Shown here piece after piece: positions 19,441 through 27,934 of a stretch of DNA of 42,169 nucleotides. Origin of the DNA: an uncultured bacterium (GTDB lineage: Bacteria > Cyanobacteriota > Vampirovibrionia > Gastranaerophilales > Gastranaerophilaceae); NCBI GenBank assembly GCA_949293185.1, contig CASFCQ010000010.1, positions 1-42,169 of the forward strand, given 5' to 3'. A program made the position numbers and the translations under genes. Position 1 is the stretch's first letter. Each line of letters begins with the position of its first letter. Below the pieces are notes generated by a model. The model was not told the origin of the DNA, searched no databases, and was given only the letters and a program-made list of their open reading frames with translations.

Positions 19441-19451
19441 AATCAATAAAG

Positions 19452-19482
19452 AGCAAAAAGTTTAACGGCTTTTTGCTTTTTT
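19452..19482. terminator. Bidirectional intrinsic terminator
   Basis: Arms AGCAAAAAG (19452-19460) and CTTTTTGCT (19469-19477) with an 8-base loop, followed by T-rich sequence on the plus strand. It ends the small orphan gene; the A-rich left flank lets it also act for the minus-strand gene ending at 19481. Confidence 0.85.
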
Positions 19483-20422
19483 ATTTTCTGATAACGGCAT
19501 CCTCTCTCAATTGAATAGTGAACAACGTACCGCTTGGAATAGTAATGGACTTGCCTTTATAAAATAAAGCCAGAACAGGCGAAGAAACCAGATTTACTAC
19601 ATAAACTACCGTTCCTGTTATTAAAGTAAAAGGCGTGAGTATAATCTCTATACCGTTTTCATTTCTTGCAAGATTTTTAGTTTTTCTCCACATCTTTTTA
19701 AAGAAGCTTGCTCCGGGTTTTATGGATTTAGGAATGCTTCTTAAATACATTCTTTTGCCTTTTATATTATTAAAAAATATATGTTTGTCATTAGCAACAC
19801 TGATTTTTGCATCTATTTCGTAAGTTCTGCCGTTGTAAACCATTTGGTCAACGTTTATAACAATCAAACCGCCGTTTCCGGTCAGCTGCGGCGGATGTGA
19901 ATCACTAACCCTGCCTTTAAATACAGTACCGGATGGAATTGTTATGTACTTTGAAGTTTCAGGATAACGGTTTACAAAACTTACTCTGCTGCCTGAAGGT
20001 GTGCTGCTTGAGATATTTGTTTGCAGTCTAACATGGAACTTTTTCCCCTTGGGTACAATAAAAGTGTTTGCCTCATTTGAAGTATTGGAAGAGTATGAAT
20101 TATTTTTAGATTGTACTGTCGTTGTTTTATCAACTGTTTTAACAGGTGTAAGAGTCGATTTTTTCGGTTGGGTCACTGTCTGTTTTGGCGGAGCGGCAGT
20201 TTTTTCGGGTTGTGCTGTCGTTGTCTTTGCAGGCTGTGACGGTGTAACTTGAGAAGGCGTAGTTGACGGAGAAAAAACATCTACCCCGTCAGGCGGCAGC
20301 ACTGTATCAAACTCCGGAGGTAAGTTCGGAAGATCAGGCAGCTTTTCCGCAGCAGATGCGGCAGAAAATGTTTGCACTAAAATAAAGCATATTAATATAA
20401 ACTGTGTAAAAATCTTTTTCAT
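19481..20422 (-). CDS. Secreted protein with Thr/Pro/Lys linker and VirB10-like segments
   Basis: A 313-residue exported protein. Residues 1-24 are a signal peptide (KK, then a hydrophobic core, then SAASAA, with cleavage likely near AEK). Residues 30-120 are a low-complexity linker of P, T, Q, K and S, likely crossing the periplasm or cell wall. The rest is beta-rich and repeats an ITIPSGTxF motif twice (YITIPSGTVFKGRV and SITIPSGTLFTIQL), recalling the beta-barrel of VirB10/TrbI proteins, but the resemblance is short. The region FTLITGTVVYVVNLVSSPVLALFY is hydrophobic and could be a membrane segment. It starts 41 bases after the B12-radical SAM gene and may share its transcript. No function is assigned. 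Confidence 0.75.
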   Translation of the reverse strand: MKKIFTQFILICFILVQTFSAASAAEKLPDLPNLPPEFDTVLPPDGVDVFSPSTTPSQVTPSQPAKTTTAQPEKTAAPPKQTVTQPKKSTLTPVKTVDKTTTVQSKNNSYSSNTSNEANTFIVPKGKKFHVRLQTNISSSTPSGSRVSFVNRYPETSKYITIPSGTVFKGRVSDSHPPQLTGNGGLIVINVDQMVYNGRTYEIDAKISVANDKHIFFNNIKGKRMYLRSIPKSIKPGASFFKKMWRKTKNLARNENGIEIILTPFTLITGTVVYVVNLVSSPVLALFYKGKSITIPSGTLFTIQLREDAVIRK

Positions 20423-20463
20423 ACTATAATTTTAAACCCGCAAAAATCTATTCGAATCCTTAA

Positions 20464-21780
20464 TTAATAGTATTTTTTAAACATCATTGAGTTATAAACA
20501 ACACCAAAAACAAAATTAACAATCACCTGTTTTAAAAATTTCACTTTGGACTGTCCGTAGTTGAGTCTTTTTATTATGTTAAAAAAGCCGTAAGTCTTAT
20601 GCCACAATAAATCATACCCTTTTTCAAGCTCATCTTTGCTCATCAAAGCCGGTTTAATAACACAATGCCTGCAATCGTAATAATCCCAGTTGGTCTCAAC
20701 AATTCTGCCGGACTCTTTCATCTGTTCAAAATACGGTGTTCCGGGATATGGCGTGTTAATTGTATATCTTACAAAATCAATATGAGCGTTATTTACAAAC
20801 GCAAGGATTTTTTCAAAAGAGTTTTTGTCATCTCCGTCTAAGCCCAGTACAAAGCTGCCCATTACTTTTATACCGTATTTATGCAAAGTTTTTACACAGT
20901 TTTTGTAATCCTCAACAGTATTAAACTTTTTATTAATTGACTTTACGGAATCCTGATTTACCGACTCAAAACCTATCAATATCTCACAACATCCTGACTT
21001 TTTCATTAAAGCAAGAAGCTCTTCATCATAACAGACAGAAATTGTCATCGGAGCAAACCAGCGTTTTTTTAAAGGAATCATCGCAGTGCACAACTGCTTT
21101 AAATATTCCTTATCTTTTGCCAGATTAGGGTCGTAAAACTCGATATAATCGTCTTTTATCCGATTAATTTCTTCAACAACATCACTTACAGGTCTTTTAT
21201 GATACCCGAGACAAACATACGGCTGCACGCAGAATCCGCACATATTCATACACCCGAAAGTTGCCTGCACCATATTTAACTCGTCTGCGAAAAAGCTCTT
21301 TTCTGCATATATATTCCTTGTTGGATATACCATATTTTCAAAAGACATATTTTTATCTTGATAATAAAACTCCTGAAGCTTTCCTTCCTCATAATCCTTT
21401 ATCAGAGCCGGCAATGTATCATTAGCCAGCCCGACTACCACACTGTCACAGTGTAGTTTTGCTTCTTTAGGGTTTAAAGTTGAGTGAACACCTCCGATAA
21501 AAACTGTTTTGCCTTTGTTTTTAAAATATCTGGCGTACTCATATGCTCTGTTTATACAAGGAGTGATAGCAGAAATACCTATAAGGTCAGCGTCGATTTT
21601 TTCTTTTTTAACAATCTCAACAGTTTCATCATACAGTTCAATCTCTATTTCAGGAAAAGAATTTTTTATAACTGCGTGCAGCATCCCCAGCGTAGAACAA
21701 TCAGGCATTCTTTTAAAAAATATTGAACGGTTTTTAAAACCGTAGACTTTTGATTTAACCAAGATAAGTGCAATTTTCAT
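20464..21780 (-). CDS. B12-binding radical SAM protein
   Basis: A 438-residue class B-type radical SAM enzyme. Residues 1-135 form a cobalamin-binding-like Rossmann domain (ADLIGISAITPCINRAYEYA, VFIGGVHSTLNPKEA), although the classic D-x-H-x-x-G motif is not evident. The radical SAM cluster motif is CMNMCGFC (C177, C181, C184), followed by PVSDVVEEI and a barrel with FEIL-like CCEILIGFES and TPYPGTPYF. The architecture is that of BchE/HpnJ/HpnR-like enzymes, which methylate or rearrange lipids, pigments and antibiotics. C-terminal hydrophobic stretches suggest membrane association. The neighbours give no pathway, so the substrate is unknown. It starts the leftward unit that includes the secreted protein. 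Confidence 0.87.
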   Translation of the reverse strand: MKIALILVKSKVYGFKNRSIFFKRMPDCSTLGMLHAVIKNSFPEIEIELYDETVEIVKKEKIDADLIGISAITPCINRAYEYARYFKNKGKTVFIGGVHSTLNPKEAKLHCDSVVVGLANDTLPALIKDYEEGKLQEFYYQDKNMSFENMVYPTRNIYAEKSFFADELNMVQATFGCMNMCGFCVQPYVCLGYHKRPVSDVVEEINRIKDDYIEFYDPNLAKDKEYLKQLCTAMIPLKKRWFAPMTISVCYDEELLALMKKSGCCEILIGFESVNQDSVKSINKKFNTVEDYKNCVKTLHKYGIKVMGSFVLGLDGDDKNSFEKILAFVNNAHIDFVRYTINTPYPGTPYFEQMKESGRIVETNWDYYDCRHCVIKPALMSKDELEKGYDLLWHKTYGFFNIIKRLNYGQSKVKFLKQVIVNFVFGVVYNSMMFKKYY

Positions 21781-21932
21781 ATAATAGCGTATTGTAAAGT
21801 TTTGTTAATTCGAGTTTTTATTTAAAAACCAATTATATCAGGGTTTTTAGAAAATGCAAAAAAATGTCATTTAAAAATACTAAACTTTTTTTTAAAGCTG
21901 CCGATACCAATATTAACAGGGAAATTGGTATT

Positions 21933-22646
21933 ATGTCAGACAAAATCATTTTAAATCCATTTACAGGTACGGCGTTATCTGCGTCAGATATATTGCAATT
22001 AGATGCCAACCAGGATGGCATTGTCAGCTCTGAGGAGTTATATTCCAATGCAGAATTTATTGCAAAATACACGTCAGAAGACTCTGAAGGCGATGTTCAA
22101 ATTGAAGAAGGCGATTATGACAACCTCAAAGATGCCGCATCAGGTATTTTTAGCATTATGAAATCTCCTTTTATTGCGCTTGGCGGTACAATTAAAGGCG
22201 GCTTTGAAGGTCTGGTCGGGGTTGGCGGGTATATAGGCAATACCTGTAAAGGTTTAGGTATAGGCATATGGAATATGGCAAAAGGTACGGTAAGCGGTGT
22301 GGGCAATCTGCTTAACGGTGTATTTGGCGGCGTAAAAAGTTTCGGCAGCGGTTTGGTTAACGGCTGGAAACAGATATTCAACGGAAATATAGGACAAGGT
22401 CTGGTAACATTCGCCAAAGGCATAGGCAACGCTATCTGGCAGCCTATTAAAGGGGTTGGTAAGGCTGTTGCCGCTGTAGGCAAAGGTATTGCAAAAGGAG
22501 CTAAGGCAATTGGCGAAGGCATTGTTGACGGCGCTAAAGCTCTCGGCAAAGGCGTTGCCAAAGCAGCTAAAGCTGTCGGTAAAGGTATTGCAAATGCAGC
22601 AAAAGCCATAGGCAAAGGGCTCAAAAAAATCTTCAGCGGCTGGTAA
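21933..22646 (+). CDS. Calcium-loop protein with Gly/Ala/Lys 11-residue repeats
   Basis: About 237 residues. An EF-hand-like calcium loop DANQDGIVSSEE (D1, N3, D5, G6, E12) lies at residues 24-35, followed by an acidic stretch. The last 150 residues are glycine-rich and amphipathic (GGFEGLVGVGG, VSGVGNLLNGVFGGVKSF). They close with five 11-residue repeats, each starting G-K/E-G: GKGIAKGAKAI, GEGIVDGAKAL, GKGVAKAAKAV, GKGIANAAKAI and a terminal GKGLKKIFSGW. The composition recalls membrane-active peptides or short-repeat amphipathic helices. The ATG at 21933 has AGGGA about 10 bases upstream and is preferred; an in-frame ATG at 21864 would add 23 residues (MSFKNTKLFFKAAD) containing an SFK-like start, so it stays possible. 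Function unknown. Confidence 0.68.
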   Translation: MSDKIILNPFTGTALSASDILQLDANQDGIVSSEELYSNAEFIAKYTSEDSEGDVQIEEGDYDNLKDAASGIFSIMKSPFIALGGTIKGGFEGLVGVGGYIGNTCKGLGIGIWNMAKGTVSGVGNLLNGVFGGVKSFGSGLVNGWKQIFNGNIGQGLVTFAKGIGNAIWQPIKGVGKAVAAVGKGIAKGAKAIGEGIVDGAKALGKGVAKAAKAVGKGIANAAKAIGKGLKKIFSGW

Positions 22647-22715
22647 TATAATATTAGTGCGAAAAACTCAGATAATAACTAGTGACAAATTTTTTGTTTG
22701 TGTTTTACTAGAATT

Positions 22716-24197
22716 ATGCCAATACAAATTACTGCATTAAATTCGGCATGTCTGGGATTACCTTATAACAACACTGGTTTATCTAAGGGGAATGGGTTAA
22801 TCATTAGGGAAAAGCCGTCCATAAAAAACAATTTTGCACTGTTTGATATGAACAGGGCAATGTTGAATAAATCGCTTGTTTCTTTTAAAGGATATTATGG
22901 CGACCCTCAGCCGTTGAAAAAACTTTTCTGGATTTCAACAGGCAGAAACGATGTCTATGAGGACAACTGGACAAAAGACCACCTATATCAAGTAGGGATG
23001 AAAAAATGGGTTAATGCACATCCTGCTGAACTTTTAAAGCACACACCCGAACAGACTATCCAGTCGCTGTGTACACTCATTAAACCTGATAATCAGTATC
23101 CGGGAATACCTCCTTACATCCCTTCGCCTAATTTTGGCGATAAATGGGGAAGACGCGCAAACTATATTGAAATAAATCCGCGTGTACTTGCAAAATATGA
23201 TAATAACAGCAATCGTTTAACAGACGGTCTGCTTAATACTATGAAATTGATAAGAGCTGTACCGACATCACCGAACTCATTTGCTAACTGTATAGTTCTT
23301 TCTCAGCTTTATCCCAGTATAAACGGTGACGGCTATGATGACGCAGGTTCGCTATACTGTGCTAACCTGCATACGGGAATAAGCCAAACTCTTACAGCGG
23401 ATGGTCTGTACGGTAAAATGGGGGCTGATGAACAGGTAAAAGCTTTTAATGATATGGCTCACCTGTTAGGGTTTAAAACAGGCTTTAGAATTCCTCTCTC
23501 AGCCGGACAATTGCGTGTTCAAGGGCGTGAATTCAACTGGTACGACCACGAAAAAGCATTTATAGACGCCTGTGTGTGGGGAATAGAACTCGGTTTTGAT
23601 GCAATATATTTCGACAGTGCAAAACATATCACTGACAGAAGCGGATACTGCGGTGTCGGCGATTTGCCTAACAAAAACCAGATGGGATATATTCTTTACA
23701 AAATAAGAGAACAAACAGGAAGACACGATTTGTCCTTTATTGGTGAAAAATGCGACAACAGATATGATTACAAAGAAATGGGATTTACAGCCGGTACTGA
23801 CTGGGGAAAAGCTGATGATTTTAACAGCGTAAGATGGGAATCTGAACAACAAAGCTGGTCAGGTGAATATGCCGGCGGTCCTGAAGTATCTAATGACAAC
23901 GATGACGGCGGTATTTTTTATCCTCAAAGGTTAAACAGAATTAACTCATGTCTTTTTGGCTACAGAAACATCGGGGAAAAATTACCTTCGTTTATGCAGA
24001 TGCATGATATATTCCCGCTTTCACCATACTCAAACACTCACGAAGTTATGATGCACGCAAAACAAATGAGCGGCTCTGATGCTTGGACAAAATGTGAACG
24101 CCACTATGACGGTGCTTTTAACACTAGTCCCGCTGCAACGGATTATCGCAACTGTGTATACCATATATTCGAAAATGTGATAAAAACTTACGGATAA
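22716..24197 (+). CDS. TIM-barrel glycosidase-like protein with SFKG motif
   Basis: A 493-residue protein. The N-terminus is polar and carries LVSFKGYYG (about 54-62), like several neighbours. The body looks like a divergent alpha-amylase-type barrel: FRIPLSAGQL, then WGIELGFDAIYFDSAKH, corresponding to the G-F-x-x-x-R-x-D-x-x-x-H nucleophile region but with Tyr in place of Arg, and LSFIGEKCDN as a candidate acid/base strand. No signal peptide is visible. The ATG at 22716 is used; a TTG at 22698 is in frame, but neither has a clear ribosome-binding site. It lies 70 bases after the calcium-loop gene and ends at a strong terminator shared with glnA. The Tyr substitution means activity cannot be assumed. 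Confidence 0.6.
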   Translation: MPIQITALNSACLGLPYNNTGLSKGNGLIIREKPSIKNNFALFDMNRAMLNKSLVSFKGYYGDPQPLKKLFWISTGRNDVYEDNWTKDHLYQVGMKKWVNAHPAELLKHTPEQTIQSLCTLIKPDNQYPGIPPYIPSPNFGDKWGRRANYIEINPRVLAKYDNNSNRLTDGLLNTMKLIRAVPTSPNSFANCIVLSQLYPSINGDGYDDAGSLYCANLHTGISQTLTADGLYGKMGADEQVKAFNDMAHLLGFKTGFRIPLSAGQLRVQGREFNWYDHEKAFIDACVWGIELGFDAIYFDSAKHITDRSGYCGVGDLPNKNQMGYILYKIREQTGRHDLSFIGEKCDNRYDYKEMGFTAGTDWGKADDFNSVRWESEQQSWSGEYAGGPEVSNDNDDGGIFYPQRLNRINSCLFGYRNIGEKLPSFMQMHDIFPLSPYSNTHEVMMHAKQMSGSDAWTKCERHYDGAFNTSPAATDYRNCVYHIFENVIKTYG

Positions 24198-24207
24198 ATT
24201 TAAACCT

Positions 24208-24236
24208 AAAAAGGGGCTTTTGAAAAGCCCCTTTTT
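24208..24236. terminator. Bidirectional intrinsic terminator
   Basis: AAAAAGGGGC (24208-24217) pairs perfectly with GCCCCTTTTT (24227-24236) around a 9-base loop, with A- and T-runs on both sides. It serves the hydrolase-like gene on the plus strand and glnA on the minus strand. Confidence 0.92.
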
Positions 24237-24243
24237 AGTATCT

Positions 24244-25611
24244 TTAGTATTTTTCAAGATATTCTTTTGTTTCCCACGGAGAGACATCTGTTCTGTATCT
24301 GTCCCACTCAATTTCTTTTGCCATAACAAACTCATTAAAGATATGTTCACCCAGAGCCTGTCTTACTATTTTACTTTTTTTCATTAAAGCAAGAGCTTCG
24401 TTCAAACTACCTGGCAAAGAATCTATATGGCTGCGTTTTCTTTCTTTCGCACTCATTTCATAAATATTTTCTTCTGTTTGAAGCGGCGGTTTAACCTGAT
24501 TTTTTACACCTTCCATAGCAACAGTTAAAAGTACTGCCATAACAAGGTAAGGATTGCAAGAACCGTCAGGAGAACGCAGTTCTATCCTTGTCGCATTACC
24601 TCTTTTGGCTGGAACTCTTATAAGTGCACTTCTGTTAGACAACGACCACGCTATATATACAGGAGCTTCGTATCCCGGAACGAGTCTTTTGTAACTGTTA
24701 ACAGTAGGATTTGTTACAGCAGTAAAGTCTTTAACATTCTCAAGAATTGCCCCTATTGTATAAAGCGCTTCTTTAGAAAGCTGGTATGCAGAATCTTCAC
24801 AGTAGAAAGCATTTTTACCTTCTTTTATATTGTAAAGAGAAATATTACAGTGCATACCCGAGCCGTTTATACCGTATATTGGTTTAGGCATAAATGTCGC
24901 GTGTAAACCGTTTTTGTCAGCACAAGCCTTAACAGCATACTTAAAAGTAACGATATTATCAGCAGCAGTAAGAGCATCCGCATATTTAAAATCAATTTCG
25001 TGCTGACCTCTTGCAACTTCATGGTGGCTGGCTTCTATCTCAAAGCCCAGACGTTCGAGATTGTCAACAATTTCTGCTCTAATGTCCTCACCTTTATCAT
25101 CAGGACCAACGTCGTAATAACCGGCGGCATCGTGAGTGGAAGTTGTCGGAGTACCGTCTTCGTCTTTTTTAAATAAAAAGAACTCGGCCTCAGGTCCGAC
25201 ATTCATTACAAAGCCCATCTCTTCAGCTTCTTTGATTACTCTTTTTAAGTTGCATCTAGGACAGCCTTCAAAAGGAGTACCGTCGGAGTTATAAATATCA
25301 CAAATTATTCTGGCAACGTTCCATTCGCCTTCTTTGCATCTCCACGGTAATATGGCGAAAGTAGAACGGTCAGGGTGAAAACACATATCTGATGTTTCTA
25401 TGCTTCTGAAACCTTTTATAGATGAACCATCTAACATAAGTTCATTATTTAATATTTTGTCAATCTGACCGGCAGGCACAGCCATATTCTTTACCATACC
25501 GTTTATATCAACAAATTGAAGTCTTACAAATTTGACTTTGTGCTCAACAATAAGTTTTTTAATCTCTTCTTTTGACAGCTCAACTCCCGGTTTGGGGATG
25601 TAGGTACTCAT
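24244..25611 (-). CDS. glnA: Glutamine synthetase, type I-alpha
   Basis: Makes glutamine from glutamate, ammonia and ATP. At 455 residues it is a GSI-alpha enzyme, like the Bacillus protein. Hallmarks are LDGSSIKGFRSIETSD near 65-80 (with the Arg linked to feedback inhibition in Bacillus), NVGPEAEFFLF, NGSGMHCNISL, NPTVNSYKRLVPGYEAP and the C-terminal ENIYEMSAKERK. The adenylylation signature of GSI-beta (NLYDLP) is absent, so control by adenylylation is unlikely. A GAAGGAG Shine-Dalgarno is 6 bases before the ATG, and a promoter with TTGCAC and CATAAT 17 bases apart lies upstream. No GlnR or NtcA-type site was found by eye. Confidence 0.96.
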   Translation of the reverse strand: MSTYIPKPGVELSKEEIKKLIVEHKVKFVRLQFVDINGMVKNMAVPAGQIDKILNNELMLDGSSIKGFRSIETSDMCFHPDRSTFAILPWRCKEGEWNVARIICDIYNSDGTPFEGCPRCNLKRVIKEAEEMGFVMNVGPEAEFFLFKKDEDGTPTTSTHDAAGYYDVGPDDKGEDIRAEIVDNLERLGFEIEASHHEVARGQHEIDFKYADALTAADNIVTFKYAVKACADKNGLHATFMPKPIYGINGSGMHCNISLYNIKEGKNAFYCEDSAYQLSKEALYTIGAILENVKDFTAVTNPTVNSYKRLVPGYEAPVYIAWSLSNRSALIRVPAKRGNATRIELRSPDGSCNPYLVMAVLLTVAMEGVKNQVKPPLQTEENIYEMSAKERKRSHIDSLPGSLNEALALMKKSKIVRQALGEHIFNEFVMAKEIEWDRYRTDVSPWETKEYLEKY

Positions 25612-25657
25612 AGCATACTCCTTCGTTTCGTAGTGTTTAATTTTATTTTACTTCTTA

Positions 25658-25686
25658 ATTATGATAAATTTACTTCTTTTGTGCAA
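25658..25686 (-). promoter_or_regulatory. glnA promoter
   Basis: On the minus strand TTGCAC (25681-25686) and CATAAT (25658-25663) are separated by exactly 17 bases, leaving a leader of about 40 bases before glnA. The 318-base gap between glnA and ilvA (25612-25929) is extremely AT-rich and holds only this promoter and the divergent ilvA promoter; no gene is seen. Confidence 0.55.
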
Positions 25687-25868
25687 TAAAATATTTTTAT
25701 AATGTTATATGAAGTTTTTTTTAAAATCCAAAAGCCCTGTATCATTGTGATAAAAAGCTGAAATTTATTAATATTTTGTCTTAATAAGCATAAAAAATAA
25801 CAGAGATTTAGTGTTTTTGTTTATAAATTTACGAAATATTTCATTTTTTAAATACTTTTAAAAAATCT

Positions 25869-25897
25869 TTGCAATTAAAACTAAAAATTGCTATATT
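25869..25897 (+). promoter_or_regulatory. ilvA-ridA promoter
   Basis: TTGCAA (25869-25874) and TATATT (25892-25897) are spaced by 17 bases, about 30 bases before the ilvA start. A GGTGGAG ribosome-binding site follows. No T-box or isoleucine leader peptide is visible. Confidence 0.6.
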
Positions 25898-25929
25898 GTA
25901 ATAACTCGATTTGGTGGAGTTGATAATAT

Positions 25930-27132
25930 ATGTTAACCATAGATAAAATAATCAAAGCTGCAGAAACTCTTAAACCCGTTATAAGAAAGACAGATTTAAT
26001 ACATTCCGTTTCTCTTTCAAAAAATAATGAAATCTACCTGAAAGCTGAAAATTTACAAATAACAGGCTCGTTCAAAGTTCGGGGCGCATATGTAAAAATA
26101 TCAGGATTGTCGGAAGAACAAAAGAAAAAAGGTATAATAGCCTGCTCTGCCGGCAACCATGCCCAGGGCGTCGCTTTGTCTGCACAAAGAAGCGGTATAG
26201 AATCTACTATATTTATTCCGAGCACAGCCCCTATCTCAAAAATAGAAGCAACAAAAAAACTTGGCGCTAATATACGTCTTGTGGACGGTGTTTACGATGA
26301 TGCATATAATGAAGCCGTCAAATTTCAAAAAGAAACAGGCGCTGAGTTTATTCACCCGTTTGATGATGAAGATGTAATAGCCGGACAGGGGACAATAGCT
26401 CTTGAAATAATAGAACAACTGCCGGATGTTGAAGCAATAATTGTTCCCGTAGGCGGAGGCGGACTTATCTCCGGTATTGCATATACAGTAAAAATGCTAA
26501 AACCTGACTGCAAAGTATACGGTGTTCAGGCTGCGGGTGCAGGCAGCATGTATAATTCAATAGAAAAAAATGAACGTATTGAACTGCCCAGTGTATCAAC
26601 GTTTGCAGACGGTACTGCTGTAAAAATGCCGGGTGAGCATACATTTGAATACTGCAAAAAATTTGTGGATAAAATCGTTACAGTAACTGATGATGAAATT
26701 GCAACGGCAATATTGTCTCTTATTGAATCACAAAAACTTATTGCAGAAGGCGCAGGCGCACTCAGTGTAGCAGCTGCAATCTTTAAAAAATTGCCTATTG
26801 ATGGTAAAAAAGTTGTTTGCGTGGTATCAGGAGGAAATATTGACGTAAACATATTATCACGAGTAATAAACAGAGGACTTTTAAAATCAGGCAGGATAGC
26901 TGATTTGACAATAGAAATGCTTGATAAACCCGGACAATTAAAAGAAGTTTCCCGCATAATTGCGGATTTAGGAGCAAATGTCATAAGAGTACGACACAAT
27001 CAGGGAGGCGAAAACACAGACATAAACGAATGTTACCTTAAAATCACAATGGAAACACGCAACCTGCGCCATTTGTGTGAAATAAAACATGCAATAAGCA
27101 GTGCAGGATACAAAATCATATCTGATAAATAG
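25930..27132 (+). CDS. ilvA: Threonine ammonia-lyase with ACT domain
   Basis: PLP-dependent deamination of threonine to 2-oxobutanoate, the first committed step to isoleucine. The PLP lysine is in TGSFKVRGAY, followed by the phosphate/substrate loop SAGNHAQG and the glycine-rich GGGGLISG. A single ACT-like regulatory domain ends the protein (LTIEMLDKPGQLKEVSRII, then VRHNQGG). The 400-residue length matches the short single-ACT form; both biosynthetic and catabolic enzymes have this shape. It is transcribed with ridA 20 bases downstream, whose product clears the reactive enamine/imine intermediate made by this enzyme. The downstream neighbour supports the assignment. Confidence 0.93.
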   Translation: MLTIDKIIKAAETLKPVIRKTDLIHSVSLSKNNEIYLKAENLQITGSFKVRGAYVKISGLSEEQKKKGIIACSAGNHAQGVALSAQRSGIESTIFIPSTAPISKIEATKKLGANIRLVDGVYDDAYNEAVKFQKETGAEFIHPFDDEDVIAGQGTIALEIIEQLPDVEAIIVPVGGGGLISGIAYTVKMLKPDCKVYGVQAAGAGSMYNSIEKNERIELPSVSTFADGTAVKMPGEHTFEYCKKFVDKIVTVTDDEIATAILSLIESQKLIAEGAGALSVAAAIFKKLPIDGKKVVCVVSGGNIDVNILSRVINRGLLKSGRIADLTIEMLDKPGQLKEVSRIIADLGANVIRVRHNQGGENTDINECYLKITMETRNLRHLCEIKHAISSAGYKIISDK

Positions 27133-27152
27133 TCAAATAAAGGAATTAGATT

Positions 27153-27533
27153 ATGAAACAAATAATTTACACTAACGAAGCACCGGAACCAGTAGGTCCA
27201 TATTCACAAGCCGTATTAGTAAATAACACACTGTATTGTTCCGGACAAATTGCCATTGATGCGCAAACCGGAAAATTCGTTGATGGAAATGTAACAGAGC
27301 AGACCCATCTGTGTTTTAAAAATATACAAAATATCTTAAAAGCGGCAAACATGGATATTAATAACATAATTAAGGTTTCATGCTTTTTAAAAGAGATGGA
27401 CGATTTTTCAGAATTTAATAACGTTTATTCTCAATATTTTACCGATTACAAACCCGCACGTTCATGTGTTGCTGTAAAAGAGCTGCCCAAAGGTGCTCTT
27501 GTGGAAATAGAAGTTGTTGCAACAAGCGAATAA
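27153..27533 (+). CDS. ridA: RidA, reactive enamine/imine deaminase
   Basis: Rid (YjgF/YER057c/UK114) family protein of 126 residues. It hydrolyses 2-aminoacrylate and 2-iminobutanoate released by PLP enzymes such as threonine ammonia-lyase. Family features are GPYSQAV near the N-terminus, YCSGQIAIDAQTG, VSCFLKEMDDFSEFN and the substrate-binding arginine in KPARSCVAVKELPKGALVEIE. AAGGAA precedes the ATG. It forms an operon with ilvA, a known functional pairing. Confidence 0.95.
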   Translation: MKQIIYTNEAPEPVGPYSQAVLVNNTLYCSGQIAIDAQTGKFVDGNVTEQTHLCFKNIQNILKAANMDINNIIKVSCFLKEMDDFSEFNNVYSQYFTDYKPARSCVAVKELPKGALVEIEVVATSE

Positions 27534-27613
27534 AAAAATAATTGTAACAATTTCTACACATTTTAGCTTTAAATCGATAAAAAATGTTTAAAAATTGAAA
27601 ATTTGGGTATTTA

Positions 27614-27780
27614 TATATTAGTGAAGGTTTCATGCTTTTTTAAGAGATGAGCGATTTTGCCGAACTTAATAACAATTCCGCAAAATATTTCACTGGTTAT
27701 AAAACGGCTCTATCCTGCTTTGCAGTGAAAGAACTACAAAAGGAGTCCTCATAGAAATTGAAGATATTGCAGTTAAGTAA
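27614..27780 (+). pseudogene. Decayed second copy of the ridA 3' half
   Basis: Aligns by eye with 27360-27533 of intact ridA: AAGGTTTCATGCTTTTT is shared, as is the end ending in GAAATTGAAGATATTGCA. One base is lost just after the shared start, shifting the frame; then MSDFAELNN, KYFTGYK and SCFAVKEL are readable, and a second shift leads to KGVLIEIEDIAVK and a stop. The 5' half is missing, and the copy has diverged well beyond a recent duplication. The substrate-binding arginine position (KPARS) reads KTALS. It is either an old tandem duplication or a paralogue that decayed. Confidence 0.8.
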
Positions 27781-27934
27781 TACGTAAGTGTAAAAATTTT
27801 TGTCAAGTTTTTCCTGCTTTTTAGCAAAAAAATGTAAAGATTTTTTACATATTTTAAAAATAAGCGCAAATAAAAATCTTCAGAGTATTTCTATTAGGCA
27901 CCACAACATTAATAACAAAAAGGAGTAAAACTAC

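Noticed and set aside
22115-22624. An open frame of 169 codons opposite the calcium-loop gene
   Set aside because: The repeat composition of the sense gene suppresses stop codons on the other strand; the product is low-complexity proline/alanine.
25612-25929. NtcA- or GlnR-type operator upstream of glnA
   Set aside because: No GTA-N8-TAC or TGTNA-N7-TNACA match found by eye in the gap.
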